A DNA stretch of 64,000 nucleotides from positions 1 through 64,000 of the forward strand of contig JAAOMT010000088.1 in NCBI GenBank assembly GCA_016748015.1, in the 5' to 3' direction. The notes under the pieces are model-generated. The model had not been told where the DNA came from. It saw only the letters and a list, made by a program, of their open reading frames with translations, and did not search any database. This document shows positions 41,468 through 53,035 of this stretch, piece by piece. The stretch's first letter is position 1; the number at the start of each line of letters is the position of its first letter. Source of the DNA: Geosiphon pyriformis. Its lineage: Eukaryota; Glomeromycota; Glomeromycetes; Archaeosporales; Geosiphonaceae. The position numbers and the translations under genes were made by a program.

Positions 41468-43378
41468 TTGGCTAGTTTGGAGACTTGGTCTAGTACTAAG
41501 AAGAAATTGCATATTAAAAGTATTTACTCTTGTGGTCTTTTATACAAAAAGCTTAAGAATTCTAGAGTTGTCAATAGTATAGTGGATTTATTAACTGGTC
41601 CCATATCTATTAATAGTTTGCAAGCTAACAATAAAAAAGATAAGATATCTTGGGATAATGAAATTAAAAGCAAAGAAGTAAGTGTTAGTGAGATGTCTAA
41701 TGTTGAGAACATAAAAAATACTATTGCTAAGGAAATGAGTTATATGAATTCCAATCTTTCTAAGATTAATGATATGATAGATGACACAACTTTAAGAAAA
41801 ACATAAACAAGAACATATCTTCTAGAACAGCCACCAAAAGTGTCATTCTTTAATAACTTAAGTAAAAATAAGTCTGTACTGGTGCTTTCAGCATCCAAAT
41901 TTGTTGGTTCTAAGAAATTGTCATTAAATAAGTTATAAAGCAAAAAATTAAGAAAATTTGGCTTAAAAAAGTCTTTTGCATTGGGTATTAACTTGTTAGC
42001 CATGTTTGACAAGTTCTTTGGTAATAAGTTGTTGGCTCTAAAAAAAATTTTTTATTGTGTAGACAGTTTTGGGGAGGCATTTACTCCCTCAAAATTTTCT
42101 AAACTGATCAGATCCTTTTTTACTCTAGAGTCAAGTTTGCAAAGGGCTAGAGAGTTGGTTATTATTGCCAAAATTTTGGTTAATAATGATATTAAAAAAC
42201 CAAACAGCTGATCAAATTAGAAAGTAATTATCAAGAAAATCTCAGTAAATCTTCCCAAATTGGCAATAGAATCAGTATTCTCTAAATTTGGTAAGATGAT
42301 TTCAATCAAGATACAATTGATTGGACTTTGACAAAAGGTCTTGATCGAGTTTGAATTAGCAGATATAACTAGCTCAATTGCTTTTAAATAGTCAGTTTTC
42401 ATGAGAAAAGATTTAATGCATGTGACTTTGGCCATTAATAACAAAAAATAATAGGTAATAAGAAATCAGCACTAAGCTTTGTTGCATATTTTGCCAATGG
42501 ATACTATTACTTATGATTTATTAGATTTGCTGAAATTATATGATAGAAAAACTTGTTTCATTGGCCATAATTTTAGTTCATATGTTTATAATAAGTGTGT
42601 AGTAATTTGTTTTAATAATAAGACATTCAAATTGGCTGCTATTGGCTTTATTCCAGTTTTTAAGAGTGTGAAATTGCATTGAGCTGGTCTTTTTTTGACT
42701 TGCTGTATATGGTGTAAACAATTTGGTCACATTTTGAATGATTGTTCAATGGATAAAAATTCTAGTGGTTGTGGTAAGTGGATGATAACTTTTTAAGATT
42801 GAGTTTGTCTGACCAATATTTATAAGAAAAAACAGGCACTCATTGCTCACCCAGTTTCTTTTAATGATAGAACTTGGGCCCAAATTGTTGATAACTCACT
42901 TTTTTGAGTGGTCTCATTAGTTTTTTTTGGTACTGGTTTGTTTTCAGGTGTAAAACTTTTTTTAATAGTTTTTATTTCTTTTGACAATTCTTGTTTGGCT
43001 GATCAGTTGGCTTTTCTAAAGCATTTTTTGGAGCTTTTGGCAAATCAGATGTCTATTATTATGAAAAAATTAAACTTTGTGAAATTGATGTCTGCCATCT
43101 GCTTTTTATGTGTCCCTTTTGGTTGTTTCTGTGTCTTTAATTTCGAATTTGGATTCAAATATGGTTTTGGATAATGTGTTAATATTATTTATTTATCCTT
43201 TTTTGGTTGTTAATAATGTAATTGTTGACTTCAACTTAAGTAGTTCTAGGGTTTTAACCACAAAAATAGATGGTTTAAAATCAAAGATAATGGCTTTGGA
43301 AGTATTAGTTGGCTCAGTTTTGGAGAGATTGAATTGTTTGTGCTTTGGTTCAGATTTGTTAACTTCTTTTTTATTTTA
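41468..43378 (+). pseudogene. LINE B ORF1 (RNA-binding, CCHC)
   Basis: Opens with a 112-residue frame (WSSTKKKLHIKSIYSCG), then KIFYCVDSFGEAFTPSKFSKL, VFSKFGKMISIKIQLIGL, YDRKTCFIGHNF. A zinc knuckle CIWCKQFGHILNDC (C-x2-C-x4-H-x4-C) lies at about 42705-42750. After ALIAHPVSFNDRTWAQIV a helical C-terminal part (42908-43379) corresponds to the MAGIYKRK region of LINE C. Stops, mostly TAA/TAG/TGA at Gln/Trp, divide it. Nucleic-acid chaperone role inferred from family. Confidence 0.8.
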
Positions 43379-43379
43379 A

Positions 43380-44110
43380 TGAGTAATTTGGTTTGGAAAT
43401 TTGCTATGTGCAATATTTATGATATTAATGTTTCTGCAAAGCAGAATAACATAATTTGTTGACATAATAATTTGGGTAATATGGTTTTTTTTGTTACTGA
43501 AACAAAGTTGAAATCTATCATTAGACCATGGATTAAGAATAAGTTTGATAAGATTCAGATTTTTACTTCTGGTTTGGATATTGGTTTTTTTTGTGCTGGT
43601 GTTGCTATTATTATAAACAGTTTCTTGGCTTGTCATATTTCTAAAATAAAAAAGATTTCTGGTCAGATTGTTTTAGTGTGTTTTCTGTTTAAAAACAAGC
43701 TTTTGGTTATAGTTCTTGGTTTGTATGTTGACACTTCTTCTAATGTTTGGTTTGAACAGGCCTCAAAAGTCAATTTTTTCATTGCAAAAGCTGTTAACTC
43801 CAGCACTTTTGTGGTCTTGAATGGGGATTTCAATGAAAATAGATTTGAGAAGAATACAAATTTTAAGTTTTGTTTGGGTTTAGGTTTGGTTAATTCGTTC
43901 AGTAAGCATCCTTTGGTCAAAGTCCCAACTTGAAGCAACTTAAGAGGTGTTAATAAGATTTTAGATTATATTTTTGTAAATAAGAGCTTATTATCAACAG
44001 TTGTTGATTATGGTATTGGTTTTGTGTCTACTTTCTTTAATATCAATCACAAGACTGTTATGATGTTTATTGGCTTAGATGGGCTCTTAGATGTTTATTT
44101 GAATAATTTG
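43380..44110 (+). pseudogene. LINE B ORF2 apurinic-like endonuclease
   Basis: VTETKLKSIIRPWIKNKFD holds the catalytic Glu of exonuclease-endonuclease-phosphatase domains; VLGLYVDTSS and VVLNGDFNENRF (Asp and Asn) follow, then LDYIFVNKSL and INHKTVMM (the usual D-x-D-H reads N-I-N-H). The enzyme nicks target DNA to prime reverse transcription. It is open from 43472 to 43933 and then carries stops. Confidence 0.82.
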
Positions 44111-46000
44111 TGCAAATAAACTAATAAAGATTATTGAAAATTTAAATTTAAGAATACAAATAGTGCCAAATAGGTTCATTTTAGGAATTGCTCTTCTGCC
44201 AAGCTTTTTGAGATAAGGGATAAGTTTCTGGATGCTGATGTTTATTATGATATAAACATTATATAGTTGTTGCTAAAAAGAGTAATAGTGGATTTGGCTG
44301 ATAAGATATTTTTTAAACATTGGTTTGGTGATTTTTAGTGTTCAAAAAATAAGCAGTTCTCTAAGTTTCTGAGACTGAAATTGTTAATTGCCAAAATTGT
44401 TAAAAAATTGAGCTCAGATAACATCTTTGGTTTCGATTATCTTATGAGGAAGTAGTTGATTTTGGATGTTAATAAAGCTTTTGTGGTAATAGACATGGTT
44501 TAGAATGATAGAAAATTAATAGATATTTTCAAACATTTGTCACTGGTTAGAAAGAAGTATAGAAGATCCAAAATATATGAGTCAAAGTTGGTTAAGGAGA
44601 CATCTATTAAGAAGACAATTGAAAGACACATGAAAAAATTTTGTTTTGATAAAGATAATATAATTAAGAGTGTTTTGGATCAGCCCTTTTACAAAGTGGT
44701 TTTGGATTACTTAGTAATGGATGATAAGTTGATTTTAAAACTAGAGGAAGTGAAGCTCAGTGTTAATAAGATTATAAAGAGTTAGACAAGAAAGCAGAAT
44801 GTGCTTTTAGCAATATTTGATCTCTGGACTTGCCAATATGTACTGTTAGATTACATAAAAGATAGTGTTTTTTTTGGTGTAATATGTGCAATTAGTATAA
44901 ATGAGTTGCTCTTGGTTGTTAATGGTCTGTCTAATAACAAAACTGCTGGCTTGTTTGGTATTTCTAATGAACTATGAAAACATAATAGTGATAGGATGAT
45001 AGGGTATCTTTTAGGACTGTTAAATATATGCTTAGAAATTAGTGGTATTTCTGTTTTATGAAAAAGAGCTTGGGTTTTAATAATCCCTAAACCTTATAAT
45101 TGGAATAAAGTTCTTACAAACATTTGACTTATTGTATTGATTAAAACTGCCAGAAAAATTCTCTTTAAGATTTTTTCAGACAGAATTTCATCTGTGTACA
45201 GCAAGTTTAGTGTCTTTTATAATAATAACTTTTCTGTTTTGAAGAGTATGTCTACTCAATTTTCTGTGTTTGCAGTTGGTTTGGTGGTTAAAAATGTACT
45301 GAAGAAGAATCAAAAACTTTGGTTGGTCTTACAGGATATGTGTAAAGCATACAACTCAGTTGGTTAACATCATTTAAAGACTAGTTTAAGATAAATTAAG
45401 ATATATAATAGGTTCATCAAATTTTTTGGCAGCATATATGATGATAGAATTAATAGAGTAATAACAAATTTCAGCCTTTCAGAGGACTATAAAGTGCATA
45501 ATAGTTTGGATCAAAGTGAAGTTTTTTTTTCTCTTCTTTGGAGAATCTTTTATGATCTGCTCTTATGTGAGGTCAAAAGACATGAACATTTATGTGGATA
45601 TTGGATTAATACTAAGTTTGTGGTAAAAACTGGCAGAATTAAGAATAGTGGTGGTTTGTTTTCTTTTTTTATGGCTGGTGTATTTGTAAATAACACAATT
45701 TAGATTAGAGATTGTTAGACTTTTGTGCAGTATGCTCTGAATATTGCTAATAAATTTTTTTCGATTAATAATATTTTAATTAATATTGAGAAGACTGTAG
45801 TTATTCCTATTATCCAAAGTATTAAGATTGTTTTTTTGAGTATCAGTAGTCAGCCAATTTTGATTGTCAAAAAGGGCAAAACACACAGATATTTGAGGAT
45901 TTTTTTATCAACTGAAGAGTTGTTCAAGCTGAATATGGTTAAGATTTATTCTGATATTTGTTTTTTTGTTAATATGATGCTCAAAAAACTATTATAGATA
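44111..46000 (+). pseudogene. LINE B ORF2 reverse transcriptase
   Basis: SLVRKKYRRSKIYESKL and DQPFYKVVLDYLVMDDKL precede the RT; LIVLIKTARKILFKIFSDRIS, LVLQDMCKAYNSVG and LLWRIFYDLLLCEVKRHEH are RT blocks. The active site FVDD reads FVNN (VFVNNTI, about 45688), both Asp residues lost by G-to-A. LNIANKFFSINNILINIEKT follows. Stops split the frame. It would prime cDNA at the nicked target. Confidence 0.82.
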
Positions 46001-48040
46001 AGCAGTTTTCTTATTTGGTGTTGGCTGTTTTACAGCTTATTGTTAGTTACAGGACCCAATTTAGTTTCATCTCATTAAGTATGTGTCATAAGTGAGATGT
46101 CATAATCAGAAAGGGCTTTAAGACTAAAGCATGTTTGTTATGTGATTTTCCTAGTGAAGCTTTGTATTATTCATTATTATATAGTCTAAAATTTTTCAAG
46201 CAAGTGCAATTAGAAAGTAAATTGACTGCTGTGGTTTTCTTTTCTAATGCTCCAGACATTCTTGGTTATTTATTTCATTATAAGTTTTTGGATTTGCAGG
46301 TTTTGGAATAGGCTCTTTTAAATTTTTTGCAGTTCTCTGTTAAATTGCTTGTTAGTTCTGTGAATAATTTTTTGGCTGGTGTAGTTAAGATTTTTTTAAG
46401 TAATGAGCTATCTTTGACAAACAATTTGTCCAATGCTTTTTATTGTTCTGGTGTTTTTTTTATGTTATCTATTCTTGGGAAGTTTTTGTATCTTAGTTTT
46501 GTTTATTTTTTAAAACATTTTGGGATCACTTTTGGTAATAAACTTTTTGATAAAAAAGGCTGTGTAATAGATTAAAAAACATTCTATCAATAGAAAAGAT
46601 TAGATTCTAGAGGTCTTGTTCTTTATTGGTTTGAAATTATGTTAAAATTTTTGCATAGTAAGAGTTTTTTATTACCTAATTTACTTGTGTCTATTCAGCC
46701 AGTTGGCTTAAACATATTAAATTCTAGAAAATTTGCTAAAGTGCAAGATAAGTTACATAAAATTTGGTCTGGTTTTTTTGAGATATATACAGATGGTTCA
46801 TTGAAAAATGTTGGCTCTATTGGTGTTATTAGTAATGTTACTACATATTTTCCAGTTTTGGATATAAGTATTGATATTGGTGTTTGTAGTTTTGTGTTGT
46901 TAACTATAACTGAATTGCAGGCTATTGCTTTGTCTTTGAAGTGTGTTCTGTCTTTCTGCTTTTTGGTTTTATATCTCAACAGCCAAGCTGCTATTGATGT
47001 GTATATGTCTGAGATGTTATTTGCTGTGCCAGATTTTTGTAATCAATGCTGAATTGAGAGAAAACATATTGTTAATTTAATTAGAAATAAAAATCTTATG
47101 GTAAGTTGGGTCAAAATTAAAGATAATTTTGGAATTTGTGGTAATATAAAAGTAGATACCATTGTAGGCAGACTGCTGGCTCTCTTTTTTCTTTGCCAGT
47201 AGGAATGTGAGAATATTTTTTGGTCATTGAGGACACTGTTGTATCTAATAATGTTCATCATTTTGTCAAAAACATTTTTAGGTCTATTTGTTATGCTTAT
47301 TGGAAAGCTGGTTTTGGCTGTGATATAGTTTCTAATATATTAATCAAGAATATAGATTGGAACATTACTGTAAAAGTCTGGCATCTTGACTCACATATGC
47401 TTGCTGGTTTTACTAGTTAAAAGTTTTCCAATCTTTGTATGTACTTGATAAAAGCTGTTTACAGACAGTTATTAGTGGCTGTTAGGAAAAGTTTATATAA
47501 TAGAGAATATCCTGGTGTGCTGTGTTTGCTGTATGGTAAAGTGAAGTTGTCAGATCACATTTTCACTTGTGCTCAAAATGTTAATGTTTAGGAAGAGATT
47601 TTGGCTGAGGCTTTTATACAATGAGTTGCTTTGGCAAGTGCTTATGGTGTGTTTTTTTCTGTTGTTTTACAGATGCTCTTTTGTTGTTTGTTAGATGCTA
47701 GAACTTATGTAATCATGTACAAAGGGTTTGTGCTGAAGAATTGGTATACAGAAGCTATTAGGGATTTTTGATAATAAGAAGGAGGCTATCTTTGCTGTTG
47801 TTAATTTTATGAAGTATCTAATAGAGTTGTATTATTTTAAGATCTGGTTGGCAAAGTCTAAGTTTAGGGTTAATATAGAAAAAGCTGACTTAGTTAAAAA
47901 CAGTGATGTAATATCAGGCTTGTTATGTAGTTTAGTGTTGATGCTGTCAAATGAGATGATCAGAATACTTAACATTATTGAGTCTTTTGCTGTTAATTTT
48001 GGTCATTATAAACTGTGCTTTTTTTTTCTAGTTTAAATTA
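46001..48040 (+). pseudogene. LINE B ORF2 C-terminal region with RNase H
   Basis: IWSGFFEIYTDGSLKNVGSI (RNase H first Asp), ITELQAIALSLKC (Glu) and YLNSQAAID (Asp changed to Asn). Downstream VSWVKIKDNFGICGN is the decayed fourth acid region; VWHLDSHMLAGFTS and a Cys pair (VLCLLYG) mark the terminal part, ending with MIRILNIIESFAVNFGHYKL. The upstream section 46327-46575 (NNFLAGVVKIFLSNELSL) links RT and RNase H. Confidence 0.78.
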
Positions 48041-48183
48041 TGATATAAGTATTAGTATAAATATATAGTGTTGTTTTGTCTGGCTTGAATGACTAGTCAC
48101 ATGTAGTAAGTATGTAAGTTGTATTTAATTTAAGCCACTTAGTTTAATTCTATATACTAGATAACAGTTGGATTTCACTCAAT
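48041..48183 (+). repeat. LINE B 3' UTR
   Basis: TGTCTGGCTTGAATGAC...CTATATACTAGATAAC...TTTCACTCAAT. It is the inverted counterpart of 48200-48340 (LINE C), so the two 3' ends form a long imperfect palindrome around an AT-rich centre (48184-48207). Confidence 0.75.
48176..48183. repeat. Left target-site duplication of LINE C (CACTCAAT)
   Basis: CACTCAAT precedes the T-rich (A-tail on the minus strand) end of LINE C and recurs at 55101-55108 immediately after its 5' end. An 8-bp duplication is reasonable for a LINE. Confidence 0.7.
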
Positions 48184-48207
48184 TTATTTTTTTATTTTAT
48201 TTTTTTA

Positions 48208-48319
48208 ATGAGTAAAGCCCAACTACTATCTAGTATATAGAGCCAAATTGAGACTCAAACTAAACGTGATTCATGCACTTTTTACATGTGGCTAGCCACT
48301 CAGGCCAGACAAGACAATA
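48208..48319 (-). repeat. LINE C 3' UTR
   Basis: On the minus strand, after the ORF2 stop: TGTCTGGCCTGAGTGGCTAG...CTATATACTAGATAG...GGGCTTTACTCATT then the A-rich tail. Copies occur at the ends of LINE B and LINE D and at 40430-40545. Confidence 0.8.
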
Positions 48320-49690
48320 CTACACACCTATATTAACCTGCACCTGACCACCCAGACCAGAAAAAAAACAACCCAGTTTATGATGACCAAAGCAAACAGC
48401 AAAAGATTCAACCACCCTGAGCAATCTAACAACACCATCAGATAATATCAAGGATACTCCACAAGAGAGCCCAGAAACAATCTCATCATCACAAACCAAA
48501 CCAGCCTTCTCCATTACCACCTAGTAACTAGATCTCACCAACCACACCTTGGTATGATGCAATTCCACAACAAATCTTATGAAATCAACAATCCAAGCAA
48601 CAGCCACTTTTCTATTATCAAAAACACTACAAGCCTCCTGACACCAATCATTCAACACAAATTCTTTGCAGATCAGAGTGTACAACCCAACATTGACAGA
48701 GCATTGAGATAAAACCTACAATACAGTGGATGAAAAAACATTGAAAACACCAGCCAAGACAGACCAATGGGCAGAAGTCTCAGCCAAGATCTCATTACGA
48801 ATGCTGGACTTACGAACACAAGTAAAAGCATGGTTAGGGAACTCTACACTACCACACAGCAAACACAATACACCAAGGTAGCACTTATTATACAACCTTT
48901 TTCTAACTACCACCAGCAACCTTCTGTGCACAGCTTTCATAAAATAAGTGTGAAGCATTAAAGATTTACGACTAGTGAAGCCAGCAACCATATGAGAATC
49001 AGGATGACACACCTTTGCCATGACAACCCAGTCGATGCAACCAATCAATGCATCAGAAATTACATCATAACTAGAGCCAGCTTCCCAATGAGCACAACAA
49101 ATTGACTGAAAAATATCCCTAACAAAATAACAGACATTACTGGAAACTGCAGTACTCTCAGCAACCAGAAAATGTTTATGCACACCAGTCAACAGTGAAA
49201 AAGAAGATTCAGAGGCAGCCTGAGCAGCCAAGTCAGCTTTTTCATTACCAGAAACTCCAGAATGGTCTTTCACCTTAACCCAACTCACAACAAGATCCTT
49301 TTCTCTGATTAGATTGAAAATATGATACCTTTCTAGCCAGCATTGATTACAGAAATCAGGGCAGGTCAAAGACAACTCAAACACACAAGCATCAATGGCA
49401 ACTTGGCTGTCAAGATACAGCACCACAGTACTTGAAAAAGAAACACATTCCAAAGACAAAGCGACAGCCTGCAACTCATTTATAGTAAATGACAAAAAAC
49501 CATGAACAGCAACACCAACACTCAGATTTAGTGCCGGAAAGTACACAGCAGCACCACTGGCAACCTCAACAGAGCCAGCATTCCTCAAAAACCCATCTGT
49601 AAAAACCTCAAAAAAACCAGACCAAATGTCATGCAATCTATCCTTAATAGCAAAAAACTCCCCAGATCCCAAAATGTCTAAGCCACACAA
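48320..49690 (-). pseudogene. LINE C ORF2 RNase H and C-terminal zinc finger
   Basis: A 324-residue open piece (49690-48716) holds a full RNase H: VFTDGFLRNAGS (Asp), INELQAVALSLEC (Glu), LYLDSQVAIDACV (Asp) and HSGVSGNEKADLAAQ (Asp). A C-terminal finger, CLLCGSVEFPNHAFTC (48818-48865; C-x2-C-x7-H-x3-C), is of the kind found at the end of non-LTR ORF2 proteins. After an in-frame stop the last piece (48520-48320) ends GQVQVNIGV. Catalytic residues of RNase H are intact. Confidence 0.85.
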
Positions 49691-52330
49691 CCCATCAGAG
49701 CCAGCAGAACAAGAAGATGAGAAGCCCTAATCCTTCAAAAACTTAGAAGAAACTGCAAACCAGTGAGGCACAAGACCACACAAGTCCAATCTCTTCCAAT
49801 GGTGAAAAGTCTTTCAATCCAACAAGCCACTCTTTTTATCAAAAAGCTGATCATCAAAAGCAACACCAAAACACTTAAGAAACTTAACTGAATTAAAGTA
49901 CAGGGACTTCCCAAAAATATATAATAAAAGAAAACAACCAGAACTACGAAATGCAGTAGGAAGATTGTTCACCAAAGACAGTTCATTGCTCAAAAAAATC
50001 TTCACCACTCCAGCCAAAAAATTGTTTACTGGATTAACGCACAACCTAACAGAAAACTGCAAAGGATCCAAAGGAGCCCAACCAAAAACTTGCAAATCCA
50101 AAAATTTATGACTAAACAAATATCCGAGAATACCAGAAGCATTAGAAAACAGAATCAGAGCAGCCACTTTCCCTTTAAACTGCACTTGTTCAAAGGATTT
50201 CAGCCTATATAATGAAAGATGATACAAAGCAGCATCAGAAAAGTCATGGGGAAGGCAAACTTTAGATCTAAGACACTTCCTAATTAAGACATTCCACTTG
50301 CAACAAACACTAGGAGAGATAAAACTGAACTGCATATAATAGCTAACAATAGGCTGTAAGACAACCGAAACCAAATATGAAAACTGCTTATCAGTAATAG
50401 CCTTTTTTAGTGCAACATTAACAAAAAAACAAACGTCCACATGAGCTTTGACAACACTCTACTTGGACAACTCCTCTGTAGACAAAAAAATACCCAGATA
50501 ACAATGTGACTCACTCTTTTTAGCAATCAAAATTGGCTGACCACAAATACTCAATAAAGCAACCTTAACACCCTGATTTATAGGGATAGCCACCATCTTC
50601 TTACTGTTGATAGAAATATCATTGATCACAAAAAATTCACTGGCAATGTTCAACACATACTGAGTAGAGGCCTGACAATTCCCAACTCAGATAGTATCAT
50701 CAACAAATGCACCAGCTGAAAAATAAGAAGTCAAACCACCACCACCCTTGATCTTGCCATTTTTTGAAACAAACTTAGTATTAATTCAGTACTCACACAA
50801 TTGTTTGTGTCTTTTGACTTTGCACAAAAGCAGATTATAGAAGATTTTTTACAGAAGAGGTGAAAAGATCTCACCCTAATTCAGCCCATTATGCATCTTG
50901 TAACCACCAGACAAACCAAAATCAGTCATAACCCTGTTAATCCTATCCTTGTGAATACCACCAAAAAACTTAATGAATCTCTCACACATCTTGACACGTC
51001 GCAAGCTAGCCCTTAAATGATATCACCCAACCAAATCATAGGTCTTCCACATATCCTGCAAGACCAACCATACTTCCCTATTCTTCTTGATGGCATTCTC
51101 AACCACTGACCCAACAGCAAACACTGGAGATTGTGTGAATGTACTCTTTAACACCGAAAAATTGTCACCTTGAAGAACATCGAATCTACTACAAGCCACC
51201 AAAATACAATTGGATAGAATCTTTGAAAGAATTTTCCTGGCAGTCTCAATCAAAGCAATGGGCCGAGTGTTTGTAAAAACCCCATCCCAGTCATAAGACT
51301 TAGGAATCATCAAAACCCATGCACTTTTTCACAAAACAGGTACCACATCAACGGATAAACACACATTGAATAAAGCCAACAAGCACCCCAAAACTATCTT
51401 ACTGCCATATTTCCACAACTCATTTGGAATATCAGATAAACCAGCAGCCTTGTCATTAGGCAGACCACCAACAACTGAAAGCAACTTGCCTATACTGATA
51501 GCACACATAACACCAGAAAAGGCATCATTCTGAACATAGTCCAATGGAGCGTACTGACAAGTCCAAAGATCAGGTAGCACCAAATGCACTGAATGTTTCC
51601 TCATCCACCTTTCTATAATCTTGTCTATACTAGACTTTACCTCTTCAGGCTCCAAAACCAATTTGTCATTAACCACTAAGTGATCTAACACCACCTTGCA
51701 AAATGGTCTTTCCAACACACTCCTGATCATACCACTTTTGTTTGAACAAAAATTTTCCATGTGCTTCTCAATCACAATTCTAATGGAAGCTTCTTTGGCC
51801 AGCTTTGACTCAAACATCTTTGATCTCCTATAATCTTTGCAAACCAATGACAAATACTTAAGAATAACATCAGATTTTACTCTTGATCCTAACAAGTCAA
51901 CAAAAGCACAAGCCTTATCATTATCAAAAGTCGACCACTTATGCACAAGGCAATCTACATCAGGCAAGTTACTAGAGTGAAATTTCTTAACAATCTTGGT
52001 CACCAACAATTCCAAACCAAAAAACTTAGAGGAGTGTCTGTTTTTTGCATAGTTGAACTTGCTAAACCACTGTCTTGAAAACAATGCATCAGCAGACTCC
52101 ACCAAGATCTTTTCTAAAACCACCCACATAGCATCTATATTGCCACGGTTTTCAGCACCAGAGAACATGTTACTCAATAACAAGAGCTTAGATGAGGAGA
52201 GATCCTTAAACTTAGCCCATTTAGCACAGTCAGCATCTTTGATTTTGAACTTCCAACAATCTCTATTAGCCTGCCTGTGCATGTTATTCAATTCAGCATT
52301 CAGGAACCCACTTAAACCAACCAACACCAC
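49691..52330 (-). pseudogene. LINE C ORF2 reverse transcriptase and connector
   Basis: Three open pieces on the minus strand: 52330-51329 (333 residues, KAAGLSDIPNELWKYGS at the start of RT), 51313-51023 (TRPIALIETARKILSKILSN, WLVLQDMWKTYDLVG) and 50656-50459 plus 50440-49814 (DVCFFVNVALKKAITDKQFS, NNFLAGVVKIFLSNELSL). The active site GAFVDDTI is intact at about 50690-50715, followed by TGA where Trp is expected. Breaks are single stops rather than frameshifts, so the frame is nearly whole. Confidence 0.87.
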
Positions 52331-53035
52331 AACTGTCCTGTAATCAGTGTCAAAGAAGTCTGAAATAGAAACAACTTAATGACCAGCCATAGCAGAAAAC
52401 AGATTACTACTAACAAAAATGTAATCAATCATCTTCCCAACCCCTCTTAAGTTGTTCCATATAGAAGCTCCAACCAAATGATGACCAAAAAATAAGTTAA
52501 CCAAACCCAAATCCAAACAAAATTTGAAACTTGCACTCCTACCAAATTCATTCTTATTAAAGTTCCCACCCAAAACGACAAAAGAGCTGGAATTGACAGC
52601 CTTTACAATGAGAGAGTTAACCTTAGAAAACTGATCAAACCTAATCTTAGGAGAAGCATCAGCATACAACTCCAGAAGAATAACCAAGAGCCTGCCCTTA
52701 AACAAGAGTCAAACAGAAATGACTCAACCAGGAACCTCCTCAACCTTTAAAACATGACAAACCAAAGAATTGTTTATGATTACAGCAACACCAGCCCCAA
52801 GATAACCAACATTCAAACCAGAAGTAAAAATTCAAACTCCATCAAACTTATCCTTAATCCATGGCCCAGAAGAGGCCCTTAACTTCATTTCGGTAATGAA
52901 AGAAACCATATTTCCAGAACTCACATGCCAATGAACAATATCTGCTTGCTTAGTAAGAATATTGATACTTCGAACATTACATGTAGCAAATTTCCAGACC
53001 AGACTGGTCATTAGGATGAAAATGGAAGAGAACAA
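52331..53035 (-). pseudogene. LINE C ORF2 endonuclease domain
   Basis: VWKFATCNVRSINILTKQADI opens ORF2; MVSFITEMKLRAS carries the catalytic Glu. VILLELYADAS, VVLGGNFNKNEFG (GGDFNE with Asp to Asn), MIDYIFVSSNLF and FFDTDYRTVVV (Asp kept) complete the domain. Stops occur between 52832 and 52705. The nuclease would cut target DNA; the Asn substitution probably kills it. Confidence 0.85.

Larger units (their letters stand above)
41285..48183 (+). mobile_element. LINE B: near full-length non-LTR retrotransposon, plus strand
   Basis: The 5' end aligns with the LINE C and LINE A leaders; then ORF1 (gag-like, CCHC), ORF2 with endonuclease, RT, RNase H and the terminal region, then the shared 3' end. 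It is more decayed than LINE C. Its 3' terminus (CACTCAAT at 48176-48183) was the target of LINE C; the sequence continues at 55101 with a TAA-rich stretch, which is probably the LINE B tail. Confidence 0.85.

Noticed and set aside
43376-43938. Minus-strand frames opposite the LINE B endonuclease
   Set aside because: Shadow frames; the plus strand carries the endonuclease motifs.
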